A stretch of 64,000 nt of DNA from Denitrovibrio sp. (GTDB lineage Bacteria > Chrysiogenota > Deferribacteres > Deferribacterales > Geovibrionaceae). Below, in pieces: positions 35,965-46,057 of the stretch. The stretch is taken from NCBI GenBank assembly GCA_002869185.1, contig PKTN01000004.1:186001-250000 (forward strand), in the 5' to 3' direction. How positions within the stretch are numbered: position 1 is the first letter of the stretch; each line of letters opens with the position of its first letter. Below the pieces are notes generated by a model. It was not told where the DNA came from. It saw only the letters and a list, made by a program, of their open reading frames with translations, and ran no database searches. The position numbers were made by a program, and so were the translations under genes.

Positions 35965-37039
35965 CCTGCTAGTTCCGCTGTCGGACTATTTAAGTATACT
36001 TAATGTTTTTCGTTATATTACATTCCGTACAGCGTATGCGGCGGTTACCGCCATGATCATTACTCTTATTATAGGACCTTATGTTATTCGTAAACTGCAA
36101 GAGATGTCTTTTAATATGAAATCAAAGGGCTATGAGCCTGATAGACATAAGCAGAAAGAGGGGACACCAACAATGGGCGGCATTATTATTGTCGGCTCTG
36201 CTGTTTTCTCTACATTACTTTGGGCAGACCTTACTAACCAGTATGTTTGGATAGTCCTTTTTGTATTCGCAGCTTATGGTTTACTCGGTTTTATTGATGA
36301 TTATAAAAAAACGATATTGAAGAACCCTGATGGAATATCAGCGAAAACGAAGTTTATGGGACAGCTTGTTGTTGCAGTGGCTGCTACGGCTATGATCCTT
36401 TCTGTTGATGCTGATGGAAATGCGACAAAGCTTGCTATGCCTTTCTTCAAAGATTTTATTATGGATCTTTCGTTCTTTTATTTCGCATTTGCTTTGTTCG
36501 TCATTATTGGTACATCGAATGCAGTGAACCTGACTGACGGTCTAGACGGACTTGCGATAATGCCATCAGTTATAGCTTTTGCAACTATTGGACTTTTTGT
36601 ATACATGGCTGGGCACGTTAAATTCGCTGATTATCTGCATATTATATATGTTCGTGACGCAGGAGAGCTTAGTGTTTTCTGTGGAGCGATGGTTGGTGCT
36701 GGGCTTGGTTTTCTCTGGTATAACGCTCATCCTGCATCAGTCTTTATGGGTGATGTTGGTAGTCTTTCTATTGGTGGCGCACTGGCGACAGTCGCTGTTA
36801 TATCAAAGCATGAAATAGTTCTCGCTATAGTTGGCGGTATATTTGTGGTTGAGACCCTCTCTGTTATTTTTCAGGTAGGTTATTACAAAATGAGTGGTGG
36901 GAAGAGGCTTTTTCGCATGGCTCCTATACATCATCACTTCGAGCTGGCTGGCTGGAGTGAGACAAAGGTAACGGTTAGATTTTGGATCATATCCATAATA
37001 TTGGCTCTTGTGGCACTGTCCACACTGAAGCTGAGGTAA
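35954..37039 (+). CDS. mraY: MraY, phospho-MurNAc-pentapeptide transferase (lipid I synthesis)
   Basis: MraY moves phospho-MurNAc-pentapeptide to undecaprenyl phosphate. The 361-residue protein has about ten membrane segments. Motifs include GTPTMGGI, the catalytic FIDDYKK (the DD pair), [10 protein letters not shown] and the [14 protein letters not shown] loop near the C-terminus. It overlaps murF by 11 bases and lies 7 bases before murD. Confidence 0.96.
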   Translation: MLYNLLVPLSDYLSILNVFRYITFRTAYAAVTAMIITLIIGPYVIRKLQEMSFNMKSKGYEPDRHKQKEGTPTMGGIIIVGSAVFSTLLWADLTNQYVWIVLFVFAAYGLLGFIDDYKKTILKNPDGISAKTKFMGQLVVAVAATAMILSVDADGNATKLAMPFFKDFIMDLSFFYFAFALFVIIGTSNAVNLTDGLDGLAIMPSVIAFATIGLFVYMAGHVKFADYLHIIYVRDAGELSVFCGAMVGAGLGFLWYNAHPASVFMGDVGSLSIGGALATVAVISKHEIVLAIVGGIFVVETLSVIFQVGYYKMSGGKRLFRMAPIHHHFELAGWSETKVTVRFWIISIILALVALSTLKLR

Positions 37040-37046
37040 GGATTGT

Positions 37047-38300
37047 ATGAAGGCAGCAATTATAGGCTACGGCAAAAGCGGTAAAGCCGCTGAAAACATT
37101 CTGAGATCGAATGGTTTCACCGACATCGACATATTTGATGACGGCAATGCTGATGCGAAAAAAATTGCTGATTTTAAAGATGAATACGAGAAGGTTGTTG
37201 TTAGCCCGGGGATAGACCTTAGGAAGATGACAAACGCTCCAAAAGAATATACGAGCGAGATAGAGCTCGCGCATAGCAAAAAACCAGCTGATGCCGCAGT
37301 TGTTGCTATTACAGGGACTAACGGCAAATCAACAGTGACTACTCTTACTTCGCAGATACTTAAGAAGTGCGGAGTGGAAGCAGTCGCTTGTGGAAACATT
37401 GGGCTCACTTACGGTGAGGCAGTTACAGGCTGGGCATTCGGTTGCTACGTTGTAGAGCTGTCTAGCTTTCAAACTGGGGTGCTGAAAGAGTTCTCAGCTG
37501 ATTGCGTGATAGTCACTAATCTAGCAGAAGATCACCTAGATAGATATTTAGACATGGACGATTACGCAGGTGACAAGATGAACCTGCTCAAGTTCTTAGA
37601 CAAGGATGGCAGACTTATCATAGAAGATGAAGAATATCTTGAGAAGAAGGTCTCTTCATATAAGGGCGAGATCGTAAAGATAGATTCAGAAGTTATTGAA
37701 GGTAAATTAGATTTCGGCACATTTTATGTAGATACAAAAAAGTTTCCTCTGAAAGGGAAGCATAACATAGTAAACCTCTCCTTTGCTCTCTTGGCTGTTG
37801 ATAAGCTGTGTGGGTTGAAAGGGGATGTTACGCATCTGATAGATGATTTGAGAGGGCTCGAACATAGATGTGAGCATGTTGCTATTATTAAAGGTGTTGA
37901 GTATATCAACGACTCAAAAGGGACTAACATTCACTCCACTTTGACAGCTCTTAAAGGGTTTGACGAAGAGGTTGTTGTTATTTTGGGTGGAAAAGATAAG
38001 AACGGTGACTTCTCTGAGTTAATAGATGTAATAAACGAGAAGACAGCAAGCGTTATAGCTTATGGCGGTGCTGGAGAGAAGATTTATAAGACTTTAGACG
38101 GGGCGATTAGAGTCCCATTATATAAAGCGGCAAGGCTTGAAGATGCTGTTGCAAAAGCTTTCGAGGTTGCTGAGGCTGGACAGAAGGTTGTTTTATCACC
38201 AGGATGTGCGAGCTTTGACCAACACAGAAGTTTTGAACACAGAGGAACACACTTCAAAGAATTGGTGGAAGAAATAAAAAATAAGGAAGAGGTAAGATGA
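37047..38300 (+). CDS. murD: MurD, UDP-MurNAc-L-Ala:D-Glu ligase
   Basis: This 417-residue cytoplasmic ligase has the ATP loop GTNGKSTVTTL (about residues 89-99), the substrate segment CGNIGLTYGEA, ELSSFQTG, NLAEDHLDRY, and the C-terminal INDSKGTNIHST. It follows mraY by 7 bases and overlaps ftsW by 4 bases (ATGA). Confidence 0.96.
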   Translation: MKAAIIGYGKSGKAAENILRSNGFTDIDIFDDGNADAKKIADFKDEYEKVVVSPGIDLRKMTNAPKEYTSEIELAHSKKPADAAVVAITGTNGKSTVTTLTSQILKKCGVEAVACGNIGLTYGEAVTGWAFGCYVVELSSFQTGVLKEFSADCVIVTNLAEDHLDRYLDMDDYAGDKMNLLKFLDKDGRLIIEDEEYLEKKVSSYKGEIVKIDSEVIEGKLDFGTFYVDTKKFPLKGKHNIVNLSFALLAVDKLCGLKGDVTHLIDDLRGLEHRCEHVAIIKGVEYINDSKGTNIHSTLTALKGFDEEVVVILGGKDKNGDFSELIDVINEKTASVIAYGGAGEKIYKTLDGAIRVPLYKAARLEDAVAKAFEVAEAGQKVVLSPGCASFDQHRSFEHRGTHFKELVEEIKNKEEVR

Positions 38301-39394
38301 GCGAGCTTAGAGATAACAGGCTAGTAATCCTAGTTATCATTTCAATGCTTGTAATGGGTGGCTTAATATTCATACTTTCAGCTGGAAGTATGCAGGCAAT
38401 ATATCTTGGCCGTCAAGAACTCTACTTTTTCCAAAAGCAGATGGTGAGCATCATCGTTGGCTTTTTTGCTATGTACACAGCTTATAAGGTGCCACTTGAT
38501 ACGTGGCGTAAATACGTGATACCGCTTTATTTTATAACATTAATCTTGCTAGTAGTAGTCTTCTTTTATCGCCCTATTAATGGTGCACACAGGTGGCTTT
38601 TACTCCCTGGTTTTAGTTTTCAGCCATCCGAGCTTGCAAAGTTTACGCTAGTTTTATACCTAGCTCACTACCTAGACAAGAAAGAGGCTCTACTAAAGAA
38701 CTTCTCTAAAGGCTTTTTGCCAGCATCGATTTTACTTGGTTTGATAGGTGCTTTGATACTCTCTGAGCCAGATTTTGGTACGACATTTCTTATGATAGCG
38801 ATATTGATTGCTATGTTTCTCATAGGAGGAGCAAGTATTAAGCATATAGGCGGTATGTTAGGTTTCATCTCTCCAATCTTGATAGCTGGAATGATGATGG
38901 GCTATAGAAAGGCGAGGCTACTTAGCTTCCTCGATCCATGGGCAGACAAGTATACTACTGGTTATCAACTTATCCAGTCGCTTGCAGCTGTTGGAAGTGG
39001 AAAGATATTTGGAAAGGGTATAGGCAACTCATCACAGAAGCTGCACTTTCTCCCTGAGGCGCATACTGACTTCATATATGCCATTATTGCAGAGGAAACA
39101 GGCTTTTTTGGTGCAGTGTTTGTGATAGCACTTTTTGCAGTACTTTTCTATGTTTGTCTACAAGTTGCGAAGATGCATAAGAATAAATTTAAATCGATTT
39201 TTACATTCGGTATTGCATATTGTCTGATAGTTCAGGCTGGTCTTCATATAGGTGTTGTGACTGGTGCTCTCCCTACAAAAGGGATTGGGCTCCCATTCGT
39301 AAGTTATGGTGGTTCGAGTATGATCATGTCACTCTTTATGGTTGGTGTACTTATACGCAGTGCTGAAGAAGTGCAGGGGGAATCTGATGTCTGA
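38297..39394 (+). CDS. ftsW: FtsW, septal peptidoglycan glycosyltransferase (SEDS)
   Basis: FtsW is the SEDS-family polymerase that works with FtsI at the septum. The 365-residue protein has ten membrane segments. Signature parts are INGAHRWL and QPSELAKF (residues around 95-112), LSEPDFGTT, the loop with HTDFIYAIIAEETGF, and GIGLPFVSYGGSS near the C-terminus. It overlaps murD by 4 bases and murG by 8 bases. Confidence 0.96.
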   Translation: MSELRDNRLVILVIISMLVMGGLIFILSAGSMQAIYLGRQELYFFQKQMVSIIVGFFAMYTAYKVPLDTWRKYVIPLYFITLILLVVVFFYRPINGAHRWLLLPGFSFQPSELAKFTLVLYLAHYLDKKEALLKNFSKGFLPASILLGLIGALILSEPDFGTTFLMIAILIAMFLIGGASIKHIGGMLGFISPILIAGMMMGYRKARLLSFLDPWADKYTTGYQLIQSLAAVGSGKIFGKGIGNSSQKLHFLPEAHTDFIYAIIAEETGFFGAVFVIALFAVLFYVCLQVAKMHKNKFKSIFTFGIAYCLIVQAGLHIGVVTGALPTKGIGLPFVSYGGSSMIMSLFMVGVLIRSAEEVQGESDV

Positions 39395-40433
39395 GAGACT
39401 TGTGATCGCTGGTGGCGGTACAGGTGGACATCTCTATCCTGGTATCGCTGTGGCAGACTATGTAAAGCAGTTTGGCGTTGAAACGTATTTTATAGTTTCT
39501 AAGCGTGGTCTTGAGCGTAAAGTTCTTGAACCGCTTGGGTATCCTTTTTATGAGCAGTCAGAGACACCACTTAACGGCGTTAACGTATTTAGAAAAGTGA
39601 AGTCAATGTTTCTGCTGATGAAGGAGATAGCCAAGGTTTACACAAGGATAAAGAAGGGGGACAAACTTCTTCTGACTGGTGGTTTTGTCTCTGCGGCGGC
39701 GGCTCTTGTTGGTTCTATGAAGGGGGTGGAGATGTACCTCCACGAACAAAATAGTGTGATGGGGCTGACTAATAGAAAATTTGCTGGTGGTTGCGAGAAG
39801 GTATTTTTGTCATTTCCTGATACTAAAATGGTGGCTGGAAAGACTATGGTCACTGGCAACCCTGTGAGAGCAGAGTTTCAAGGGATTGAGCCAAAAGAGA
39901 CAATGGAAAAGAATGTATTAATACTTGGTGGATCTCAAGGTAGTAGATTTGTGAATAATCAAGTGGCAGAGGCGGCACAATCTATGATAGATGCTGGTTT
40001 TACTATTCGTCATCAAACAGGTGGAAAGCTTCTTGATGAAACACTTGATAAATATAAAGAACTAGATGTTGAGTTGTCAGATAAACTGACAGTCTCAGGT
40101 TATATAGATGATGTAGCAGAGAACCTTAAATGGGCAGATATAGTTATTGCTCGTTCTGGCTCTGGTACAGTTTTTGAGGTTACAAACTCTAAGAGGCTTG
40201 CACTCTATATCCCATTCGCTCAGGCGGCTGATGACCACCAGCTATACAACGCGAAGTTTGCAGAGGATAAGGGCGTAGCAAAGGTTTTGGAAGAGAAAGA
40301 TGTTAAACCAGAATCTCTTATAGGTATGGTTAAGAGTTTCTCGCTCAACTATGAGGTTTATAAGAGTTCACTCGAAAAAGTAGAAATATACGATAGTGTG
40401 AAGCTGATAGCAGGGGGAATGAACATTGGATAA
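39387..40433 (+). CDS. murG: MurG, lipid II-forming GlcNAc transferase
   Basis: This protein of 348 residues starts at the ATG at 39387, giving the expected MSERLVIAGGGTGGHLYPG with the first G-loop; the frame extends to 39342 inside ftsW. It has GGSQGSRFVN (second G-loop), HQTGGK, and the sugar-nucleotide region VIARSGSGTVFEV. It is peripheral on the inner face of the membrane. It overlaps both ftsW and murC by 8 bases. Confidence 0.96.
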   Translation: MSERLVIAGGGTGGHLYPGIAVADYVKQFGVETYFIVSKRGLERKVLEPLGYPFYEQSETPLNGVNVFRKVKSMFLLMKEIAKVYTRIKKGDKLLLTGGFVSAAAALVGSMKGVEMYLHEQNSVMGLTNRKFAGGCEKVFLSFPDTKMVAGKTMVTGNPVRAEFQGIEPKETMEKNVLILGGSQGSRFVNNQVAEAAQSMIDAGFTIRHQTGGKLLDETLDKYKELDVELSDKLTVSGYIDDVAENLKWADIVIARSGSGTVFEVTNSKRLALYIPFAQAADDHQLYNAKFAEDKGVAKVLEEKDVKPESLIGMVKSFSLNYEVYKSSLEKVEIYDSVKLIAGGMNIG

Positions 40434-41823
40434 CGCATTTGGTAAAGTAAAAAACATTCACTTTGTTGGGATCGGCGGCATTGGTATGAGTGGTATAGCC
40501 GAAGTTTTACACACTATGGGTTTTGCCGTTAGTGGCTCTGATCTTTTGGAAGGTGCTAATGTTAAACGCCTACAAACAATGGGCATAACTGTGAATACAG
40601 GACATAAATACGAGAACGCAGAGGGTGCAGATGTTGTTGTTTACTCATCAGCAGTGAAAGAGACAAACCCTGAGCTTGTATGTGCCAGAGATAACTTTAT
40701 CCCTGTTATCAAAAGGGGTGAGATGCTTGCGGAGTTGATGAGACTGAAGCACTCTATAGCTATATCAGGCTCACATGGAAAGACTACAACTACCTCTATG
40801 GTAGCAGAAATTCTTAACACCGCTCAGTTAGACCCAACAATTATTGTTGGTGGAATATTAAATACAAAAGATACTAATGCAACACTTGGTAGTGGCGACG
40901 TTCTCGTGGCTGAGGCTGACGAATCAGACAGATCATTCCTGCTTATGTCACCATCGATTGCGCTTGTTACAAATATAGACTATGAGCATCCAGATACATA
41001 TAAAGACCTAGCAGATGTGAAACAGACATTCGTGGACTTCCTTACTAGGGTTCCATTCTTTGGCTCAGTTGTACTCTGTTTAGAGGATGATAATACAGCT
41101 GATCTTATTCCGCTTATTGACAGAAGGTTCGTAACCTATGGCTTTAGGGCTCAGGCTGACGTGCATGCTGTAAATATAGTACAGAAAGGCTTTTCTATGG
41201 AATTTGAAGTTGTGATCCGTGGAAAGAAAGCGGGACGTATCAAACTTGGTTTTCCTGGTGACCATAATGTTATGAATGCGTTAGGTGCCATAGCAGTTGC
41301 TCAAGAATTTGATATACCATTTAAGACTGTAAAGAAAGCTTTGGAGCAATTTGAAGGTGTTCAGCGTAGACTTACTACAAGATACGCAGATGATAGCTGT
41401 ATAGTGATGGACGACTACGGACATCACCCTACAGAGATCAAGACAACCCTTAAAGCTGTTCGTGGTGCTTATAACGATAAGAAGATACTGGCTATATTTC
41501 AGCCACACAGATACACGCGTACTGCAGCGCTTATTAAAGAGTTTGCTACTGCATTTTTTGACGCAGATATGCTCTTTATAACTGATATCTATGCTGCAAG
41601 CGAAGATAAAATAGAAGGTATAGATGCAGAGGCTTTGGTGAAAGAGATCAAGACCAGAGGCTTTAAAAATGTAAAATACATTTCATCATTTGAAAACGTT
41701 TTTGAATACCTAGCAGAAGAGGGTTGTGACGATACTGTAATGCTTACTCTCGGTGCTGGAACTATTACAAAGTTCTCTCACGAGCTTGGTGAAGCTGTGA
41801 AGGAGAAGCGTAGTGGGAAATAA
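40426..41823 (+). CDS. murC: MurC, UDP-MurNAc:L-Ala ligase
   Basis: This 465-residue ligase starts at a TTG (40426), with AGGGGG about 9 bases upstream. It has the nucleotide fold VGIGGIGMSGIAEV (residues 11-24), the ATP loop GSHGKTTTTSMV, EADESDRSF, NIDYEHPDTY and the C-terminal DDYGHHPTEI. In many genomes murB follows; here ddl comes directly, overlapping by 11 bases. Confidence 0.95.
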   Translation: MDNAFGKVKNIHFVGIGGIGMSGIAEVLHTMGFAVSGSDLLEGANVKRLQTMGITVNTGHKYENAEGADVVVYSSAVKETNPELVCARDNFIPVIKRGEMLAELMRLKHSIAISGSHGKTTTTSMVAEILNTAQLDPTIIVGGILNTKDTNATLGSGDVLVAEADESDRSFLLMSPSIALVTNIDYEHPDTYKDLADVKQTFVDFLTRVPFFGSVVLCLEDDNTADLIPLIDRRFVTYGFRAQADVHAVNIVQKGFSMEFEVVIRGKKAGRIKLGFPGDHNVMNALGAIAVAQEFDIPFKTVKKALEQFEGVQRRLTTRYADDSCIVMDDYGHHPTEIKTTLKAVRGAYNDKKILAIFQPHRYTRTAALIKEFATAFFDADMLFITDIYAASEDKIEGIDAEALVKEIKTRGFKNVKYISSFENVFEYLAEEGCDDTVMLTLGAGTITKFSHELGEAVKEKRSGK

Positions 41824-42703
41824 AAAAGTAGCCGTCCTTTATGGTGGCATGTCATCTGAACGTGAGGTCTCACTTAGGAGTGGGCAAGCGGCTTATGATT
41901 CGCTTGTTAGACTCGGGTATGAGACTGTGCTCATTGATATGGGTAAGGATGTTGCTGAAAAGATAGCAGAGGCTAAGCCTGATGTTTGTTTTATAGCATT
42001 GCATGGGACATATGGCGAAGATGGTCGTATTCAAGGTTTGTTGGATATCATGGGGATCCCATATACTGGGTCTACATATCAGTCAAACCTGATAGCCTTT
42101 GATAAGCTATTGTCGAAAGAGCAGTTTGTTAAGCAAGGTGTGGTTACACCAGACTATAGAGCACTCGATATGTTTAAGACTGGTATGCCATTCAAGAAGA
42201 GCGTAGTGAAACCTGCGAGACAGGGTTCCAGTGTAGGCATACACATAGTAGATAACGAAAAAGATTATAACGAAAAATTAGAAGACGCATTTAAATATGA
42301 CACTAAGGTTGTTGTAGAAGAGTGTATAGAGGGGATGGAGCTGACTATCAGTATACTAGACAGAAAGGCGCTTCCTATCATATGGATAAGACCTAAAAAA
42401 GGTGTGTATGACTATGAAGCAAAATACACTAAAGGTATGACTGAGTATGTTTTTGATACTGGGTTATCTAAACCTGAGTATGAGAAGATTCAGCAGACCG
42501 CTATGAAGGCTTATGATGCGCTTGAGTGTAGTGGTTATGGAAGAGTTGATATTATGTACGACGGTAAGACTTCGTACGTGCTAGAGGTTAATACTCTCCC
42601 TGGGATGACAGAGACAAGTCTGCTTCCTAAAGCCGCAGGCGAGGCTGGAATTAGCTTCGATCAGATGGTAGATAAAATGCTCCTCGGGGCGTTTACTAAA
42701 TAA
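41813..42703 (+). CDS. ddl: D-alanine--D-alanine ligase
   Basis: This 296-residue ATP-grasp ligase makes the D-Ala-D-Ala dipeptide used by MurF. It starts at a GTG (41813) overlapping murC and following AAGGAG. Motifs are GGMSSEREVSLRSG, ALHGTYGEDGRIQG, the ATP-grasp VKPARQGSSVGI, and the C-terminal GYGRVDIMYDG and VLEVNTLPGMT. It is slightly short but complete. A 173-base non-coding gap follows before ftsQ. Confidence 0.95.
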   Translation: MGNKKVAVLYGGMSSEREVSLRSGQAAYDSLVRLGYETVLIDMGKDVAEKIAEAKPDVCFIALHGTYGEDGRIQGLLDIMGIPYTGSTYQSNLIAFDKLLSKEQFVKQGVVTPDYRALDMFKTGMPFKKSVVKPARQGSSVGIHIVDNEKDYNEKLEDAFKYDTKVVVEECIEGMELTISILDRKALPIIWIRPKKGVYDYEAKYTKGMTEYVFDTGLSKPEYEKIQQTAMKAYDALECSGYGRVDIMYDGKTSYVLEVNTLPGMTETSLLPKAAGEAGISFDQMVDKMLLGAFTK

Positions 42704-42876
42704 ATGGCAGTCGCTTATGAGCTAAGCGATATGGGTTTTGAATAAAATGGGTAATAAAGGACTTATGCCTGCAACTCCGAAAATAAGCTGTATTGGCTAC
42801 AGCGGAGTGTAGGACAAAAGAGCTAAGACGGCTTTTTTGACTGACTTATCGGAGCTTACTTAAATGGAGTTAGGTA
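42704..42876 (+). other. Gap between ddl and ftsQ; repeat-containing, no clear gene
   Basis: The gap is unusual in an otherwise overlapping operon. It holds two tiny frames of 13 and 21 codons starting ATGGCAGTC and ATGGGTAAT. The octamer GAGCTAAG occurs twice (42719-42726, 42820-42827) and again before ftsZ (44854-44861), where related GGACAAAA words lie close by. Possible uses are an internal promoter or RNA structure for ftsQAZ; none is proven. Confidence 0.35.
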
Positions 42877-43560
42877 ATGGCAAAAGGAAAAGGGATTTTC
42901 AGATTTGTGGCTGTAACGATCTTTTCACTGGTTACTGTGTGTCTGTTCTCCGCTGGCGTTTTCGCTGGTGCGATGTATCTATCAGATAGCGGTTATTTCC
43001 AGGTTAAGAGCGTGCTTGTTAAGGGTGTAATAAAGGCTGACGGAACCAAGGTTGAAAGCATGGTTAAGTCTTTAGTAGGTAAAAGCATCTTTGATATTAA
43101 AAATACAAATGTAGCTAGTGTGGATGACACATGGGTAGAGAGAATGGAGATCAGGAAAGTATTTCCTGATAAGCTTGAGGTTGTTGTTTTTGAAAAAACA
43201 CCAGTCTTTAAGCTGACCAACACCAAAGGGTGCTTTACAGCTACATCAAGCGGTCTTTTGATAAAAGAGAACTGCAAAGAAGCGAGTATCCATATGGAGC
43301 AGGGTGTTCAGGAAGTGGATTTTAAAGAATTCATTAAAATCTATGAAGACACTGTATATCTTGAGAAGACAAAGGTTGATCTTAAACCCTTCTATTTCTC
43401 AGTGAGTGATGGCGACATAAAGATACTCGGAAATTACAACAGAGAGGAGTTTGCAAAGCTCTTTGCTGTTTATAAGAACAGAGTAAAAAACAGGTATAAG
43501 ACTATCGACTATGTTGATATGCGTATAACTGATAAAATATATGTGAAAGGGGTGATGTAA
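42877..43560 (+). CDS. ftsQ: FtsQ (DivIB) division protein
   Basis: This 227-residue bitopic protein has one N-terminal membrane segment (about residues 9-31, FVAVTIFSLVTVCLFSAGVFA) and a periplasmic POTRA domain (YFQVKSVLVKGVIKADG to EVVVFEKTPVF). The C-terminal beta domain follows. FtsQ recruits FtsL/FtsB to the septum. GGAG precedes the ATG, and its TAA overlaps the ftsA start by one base (TAATG). Confidence 0.92.
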   Translation: MAKGKGIFRFVAVTIFSLVTVCLFSAGVFAGAMYLSDSGYFQVKSVLVKGVIKADGTKVESMVKSLVGKSIFDIKNTNVASVDDTWVERMEIRKVFPDKLEVVVFEKTPVFKLTNTKGCFTATSSGLLIKENCKEASIHMEQGVQEVDFKEFIKIYEDTVYLEKTKVDLKPFYFSVSDGDIKILGNYNREEFAKLFAVYKNRVKNRYKTIDYVDMRITDKIYVKGVM

Positions 43561-44795
43561 TGGCTACTGACAACATCTTTGTCGGTCTTGATTTCGGGAC
43601 AACCAAAATTTGTGCGGTTGTAGCAAGCAAGAACGAGGACGGAAGTCTGGATATTATCGGTCTGGGTAAAGCACCTAGTGAAGGTATCCGCAGAGGTGTG
43701 GTTGTGAACATAGACTCTACTGTCGCTAGCATAAGGCAGGCTGTAACTGAGGCCGAGCGTATGTCTGGTGTCCAGATAAAAAGAGCTACCGCAGGTATTG
43801 CTGGCGGTCATATCAAAAGCTTTAATCAGAGGGGTACAATCGCTGTTAAAGGTGATCGTGAGATAACTGCAAAAGATGTAGAAAGAGTTATAGAAATAGC
43901 AGCAGCTACAAACGTTACAGTAGGTAATGAGGTGCTTGCAATTCTCCCTCAGCAGTTCATTCTGGATGGTCAAAGTGAGATAAAAGACCCGATCGGTATG
44001 ACTGGTGTCAGACTCGAGGCGGATGTTCATATAATCACTGGTGCGGTGTCAAGTGCACAGAATATAGTGAAAAGCTGTGAAAAAGCTGGAATTATCGTTG
44101 ATGACATAGTTTTAGAGCAGTTAGCCTCTTCAGAATCTGTGTTATCAGACGATGAGAAAGAGATAGGAGTGTGCATTATAGATGGTGGTGGTGGAACATC
44201 TGACCTAGCTGTTTATAAGCAAGGAGCAGTATTCCATACCGCAGCACTTCTTATCGGTGGCAGAAATTTTACTAAAGACCTCGCGATTGGACTAAATACA
44301 CCAGAATCAGAAGCTGAGAAGCTGAAGATTCAGCACGGATGTGTTTGGATGCCACTCACAGAGGAAGATGATGTTATAGAGGTTCCTACAGTTGGTGGTC
44401 GCCCTCCTAGAGAGGTAGGCAAACCCGTTGTTACACAGATACTTCAGGCTAGAGCAGAAGAGGTTTTCCAGATATTTAAAGGGGAGCTACAATACAAAGG
44501 CTTGATGGATCATCTAGGGGCTGGCGTTGTTATCACAGGTGGATTCGCAAACCACGAAGGTATAGAACATCTCGCTGCTGATATACTAGGCATACCTGTA
44601 AGGCTTGGCAGACCTTTTAAGGTCGGTGGGCTTGCAGATTACGTAACAGACCCTAAGTACGCAACTGTCGTTGGACTCGCCATGACAGCAGCTAAGAAGG
44701 GTGTTCAGCAGGGTAACTTGCTATCAGGCTCTGACGAGAAAGCTTTCGGCAATGTGCTGGGCAGGATGAAGAGCTGGTTTGGTGAGTTCTTTTAA
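43560..44795 (+). CDS. ftsA: FtsA, actin-like membrane tether for FtsZ
   Basis: This 411-residue actin-fold ATPase has the phosphate loops GLDFGTTKICAVV (residues 9-21) and IDGGGGTSDLAVY (about 206), the 1C-domain region VERMSGVQIKRA, and GAGVVITGGFANHEG. The C-terminus (NVLGRMKSWFGEFF) is the amphipathic membrane-binding helix. It follows ftsQ with a one-base overlap. A 123-base gap then separates it from ftsZ. Confidence 0.96.
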   Translation: MATDNIFVGLDFGTTKICAVVASKNEDGSLDIIGLGKAPSEGIRRGVVVNIDSTVASIRQAVTEAERMSGVQIKRATAGIAGGHIKSFNQRGTIAVKGDREITAKDVERVIEIAAATNVTVGNEVLAILPQQFILDGQSEIKDPIGMTGVRLEADVHIITGAVSSAQNIVKSCEKAGIIVDDIVLEQLASSESVLSDDEKEIGVCIIDGGGGTSDLAVYKQGAVFHTAALLIGGRNFTKDLAIGLNTPESEAEKLKIQHGCVWMPLTEEDDVIEVPTVGGRPPREVGKPVVTQILQARAEEVFQIFKGELQYKGLMDHLGAGVVITGGFANHEGIEHLAADILGIPVRLGRPFKVGGLADYVTDPKYATVVGLAMTAAKKGVQQGNLLSGSDEKAFGNVLGRMKSWFGEFF

Positions 44796-44918
44796 TAGAG
44801 ATTGACGGAAGTAGAAGAGTGTAGAGGACTGTGAAAACAGCCTATATATAAATGAGCTAAGAACGGGACAAAATGTAAGAAACCCAAGGAAGGGTTTACG
44901 AGCTTACAGGATGACAAA

Positions 44919-46046
44919 ATGTTTGAATTCGCAGAAATCGCAAGTAACGCGGTTATCAAGGTTGTGGGTGTTGGCGGCGCAGGCGGCAATGCAGTAAACA
45001 ACATGATCAGGTCGGGCATCGAGGACGTTGACTTTATAGCAGCCAACACTGATGCTCAAGCGCTCCAGGCCAATCTTGCTCCAGTTAAAATTCAACTGGG
45101 CACGACAATTACAAGAGGTCTTGGCGCGGGTGGAAATCCAGAGGTAGGTAAGAAATCTGCCGTGGAAGATATGGAAGCAATAGAGTAACAGCTCAGAGGA
45201 GCTGATCTCGTGTTCGTTACTGCGGGCATGGGTGGTGGAACAGGAACAGGTGCGGCTCCAGTCATTGCAAGCATTGCAAAAGACCTTGGTGCACTCACTG
45301 TCGCTGTTGTATCTAAGCCTTTCTCTTTTGAAGGTAAAAAAAGAAATACATTTGCTGACCAAGGACTTAAGTTCCTTAAAGAGCATGTAGATACATATAT
45401 AACTGTCCACAACGATAAAGTTTTGGATCAGTGCAAAGAGAACACACTCTTCGATGAGGCATTCAAAATGGCTGACGATGTACTTCGTCAGGGTGTTCAG
45501 GGTATTTCAGACGCTATCAACTCTAGTGGTGTTGTTAACGTCGACTTCGCAGACATCCGTACTATCATGGGATCAAAAGGTATGGCTCTCATGGGTATTG
45601 GTGTTGCATCTGGAGATACTAGAGATATTGATGCGGCTGAGAAGGCCCTTAATTCTCCACTTATCACTGACGCGTCAATCGCTGGTGCTGAAGCTCTTCT
45701 TCTCAACATTACATGCGGTATGGACTTCCGTATGCAAGAGATGGAGAATATCGCACTTAGAATATACGAAGCAGCTGGAGAAGAGGCTAACATCTTTAAA
45801 GGTGTTGTTCTTGACCCTAATATGAATGGCGAGATAAGAGTTACTGTTGTAGCAACTGGGCTTGGTAAGTCTCGTGAAAAAAAGGCTGTAGACCTTGAAA
45901 GCTTTGCCGAGAAAGCAAAATCAGGGAATGATATCAAAAGAACACTCGGAAGTATCAGGAAACAAGACCATAGACTAAAAACTCTGTCTGATTTCAATGA
46001 GGAAGAGTCGGAACTCCCGGCTTACCTTAGAAATCAAGCGGATTAA
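44919..46046 (+). CDS. ftsZ: FtsZ tubulin-like division GTPase, interrupted by one in-frame TAA
   Basis: FtsZ forms the division ring. Codons 1-89 begin [25 protein letters not shown] in pieces typical of FtsZ; codon 90 is TAA (45186-45188), and the same frame goes on with [13 protein letters not shown] and the tubulin signature [10 protein letters not shown] (about residues 105-114). The rest is normal up to the C-terminal [11 protein letters not shown]. In homologues this spot reads like IEEQLRGAD or similar, so a Glu codon GAA changed by one base would explain it. A stop here would remove the GTP-binding loop, which is not compatible with life for a normal divider unless suppressed, or unless the base is wrong. 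A GTG at 45210 could start the second part, but it lacks the N-terminal GTPase half. Confidence 0.93.
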
Positions 46047-46057
46047 AAGAGTACGAG

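Noticed and set aside
43509-44030. Long minus-strand frame opposite ftsQ/ftsA
   Set aside because: It is fully antisense to conserved ftsA sequence and has no ribosome site or recognisable protein features.
45210-46046. Separate short FtsZ-like protein starting at GTG 45210
   Set aside because: It lies in the same frame as the upstream 89 codons, lacks the N-terminal half of the GTPase domain, and there is no ribosome site of note; it is the rest of one broken gene.
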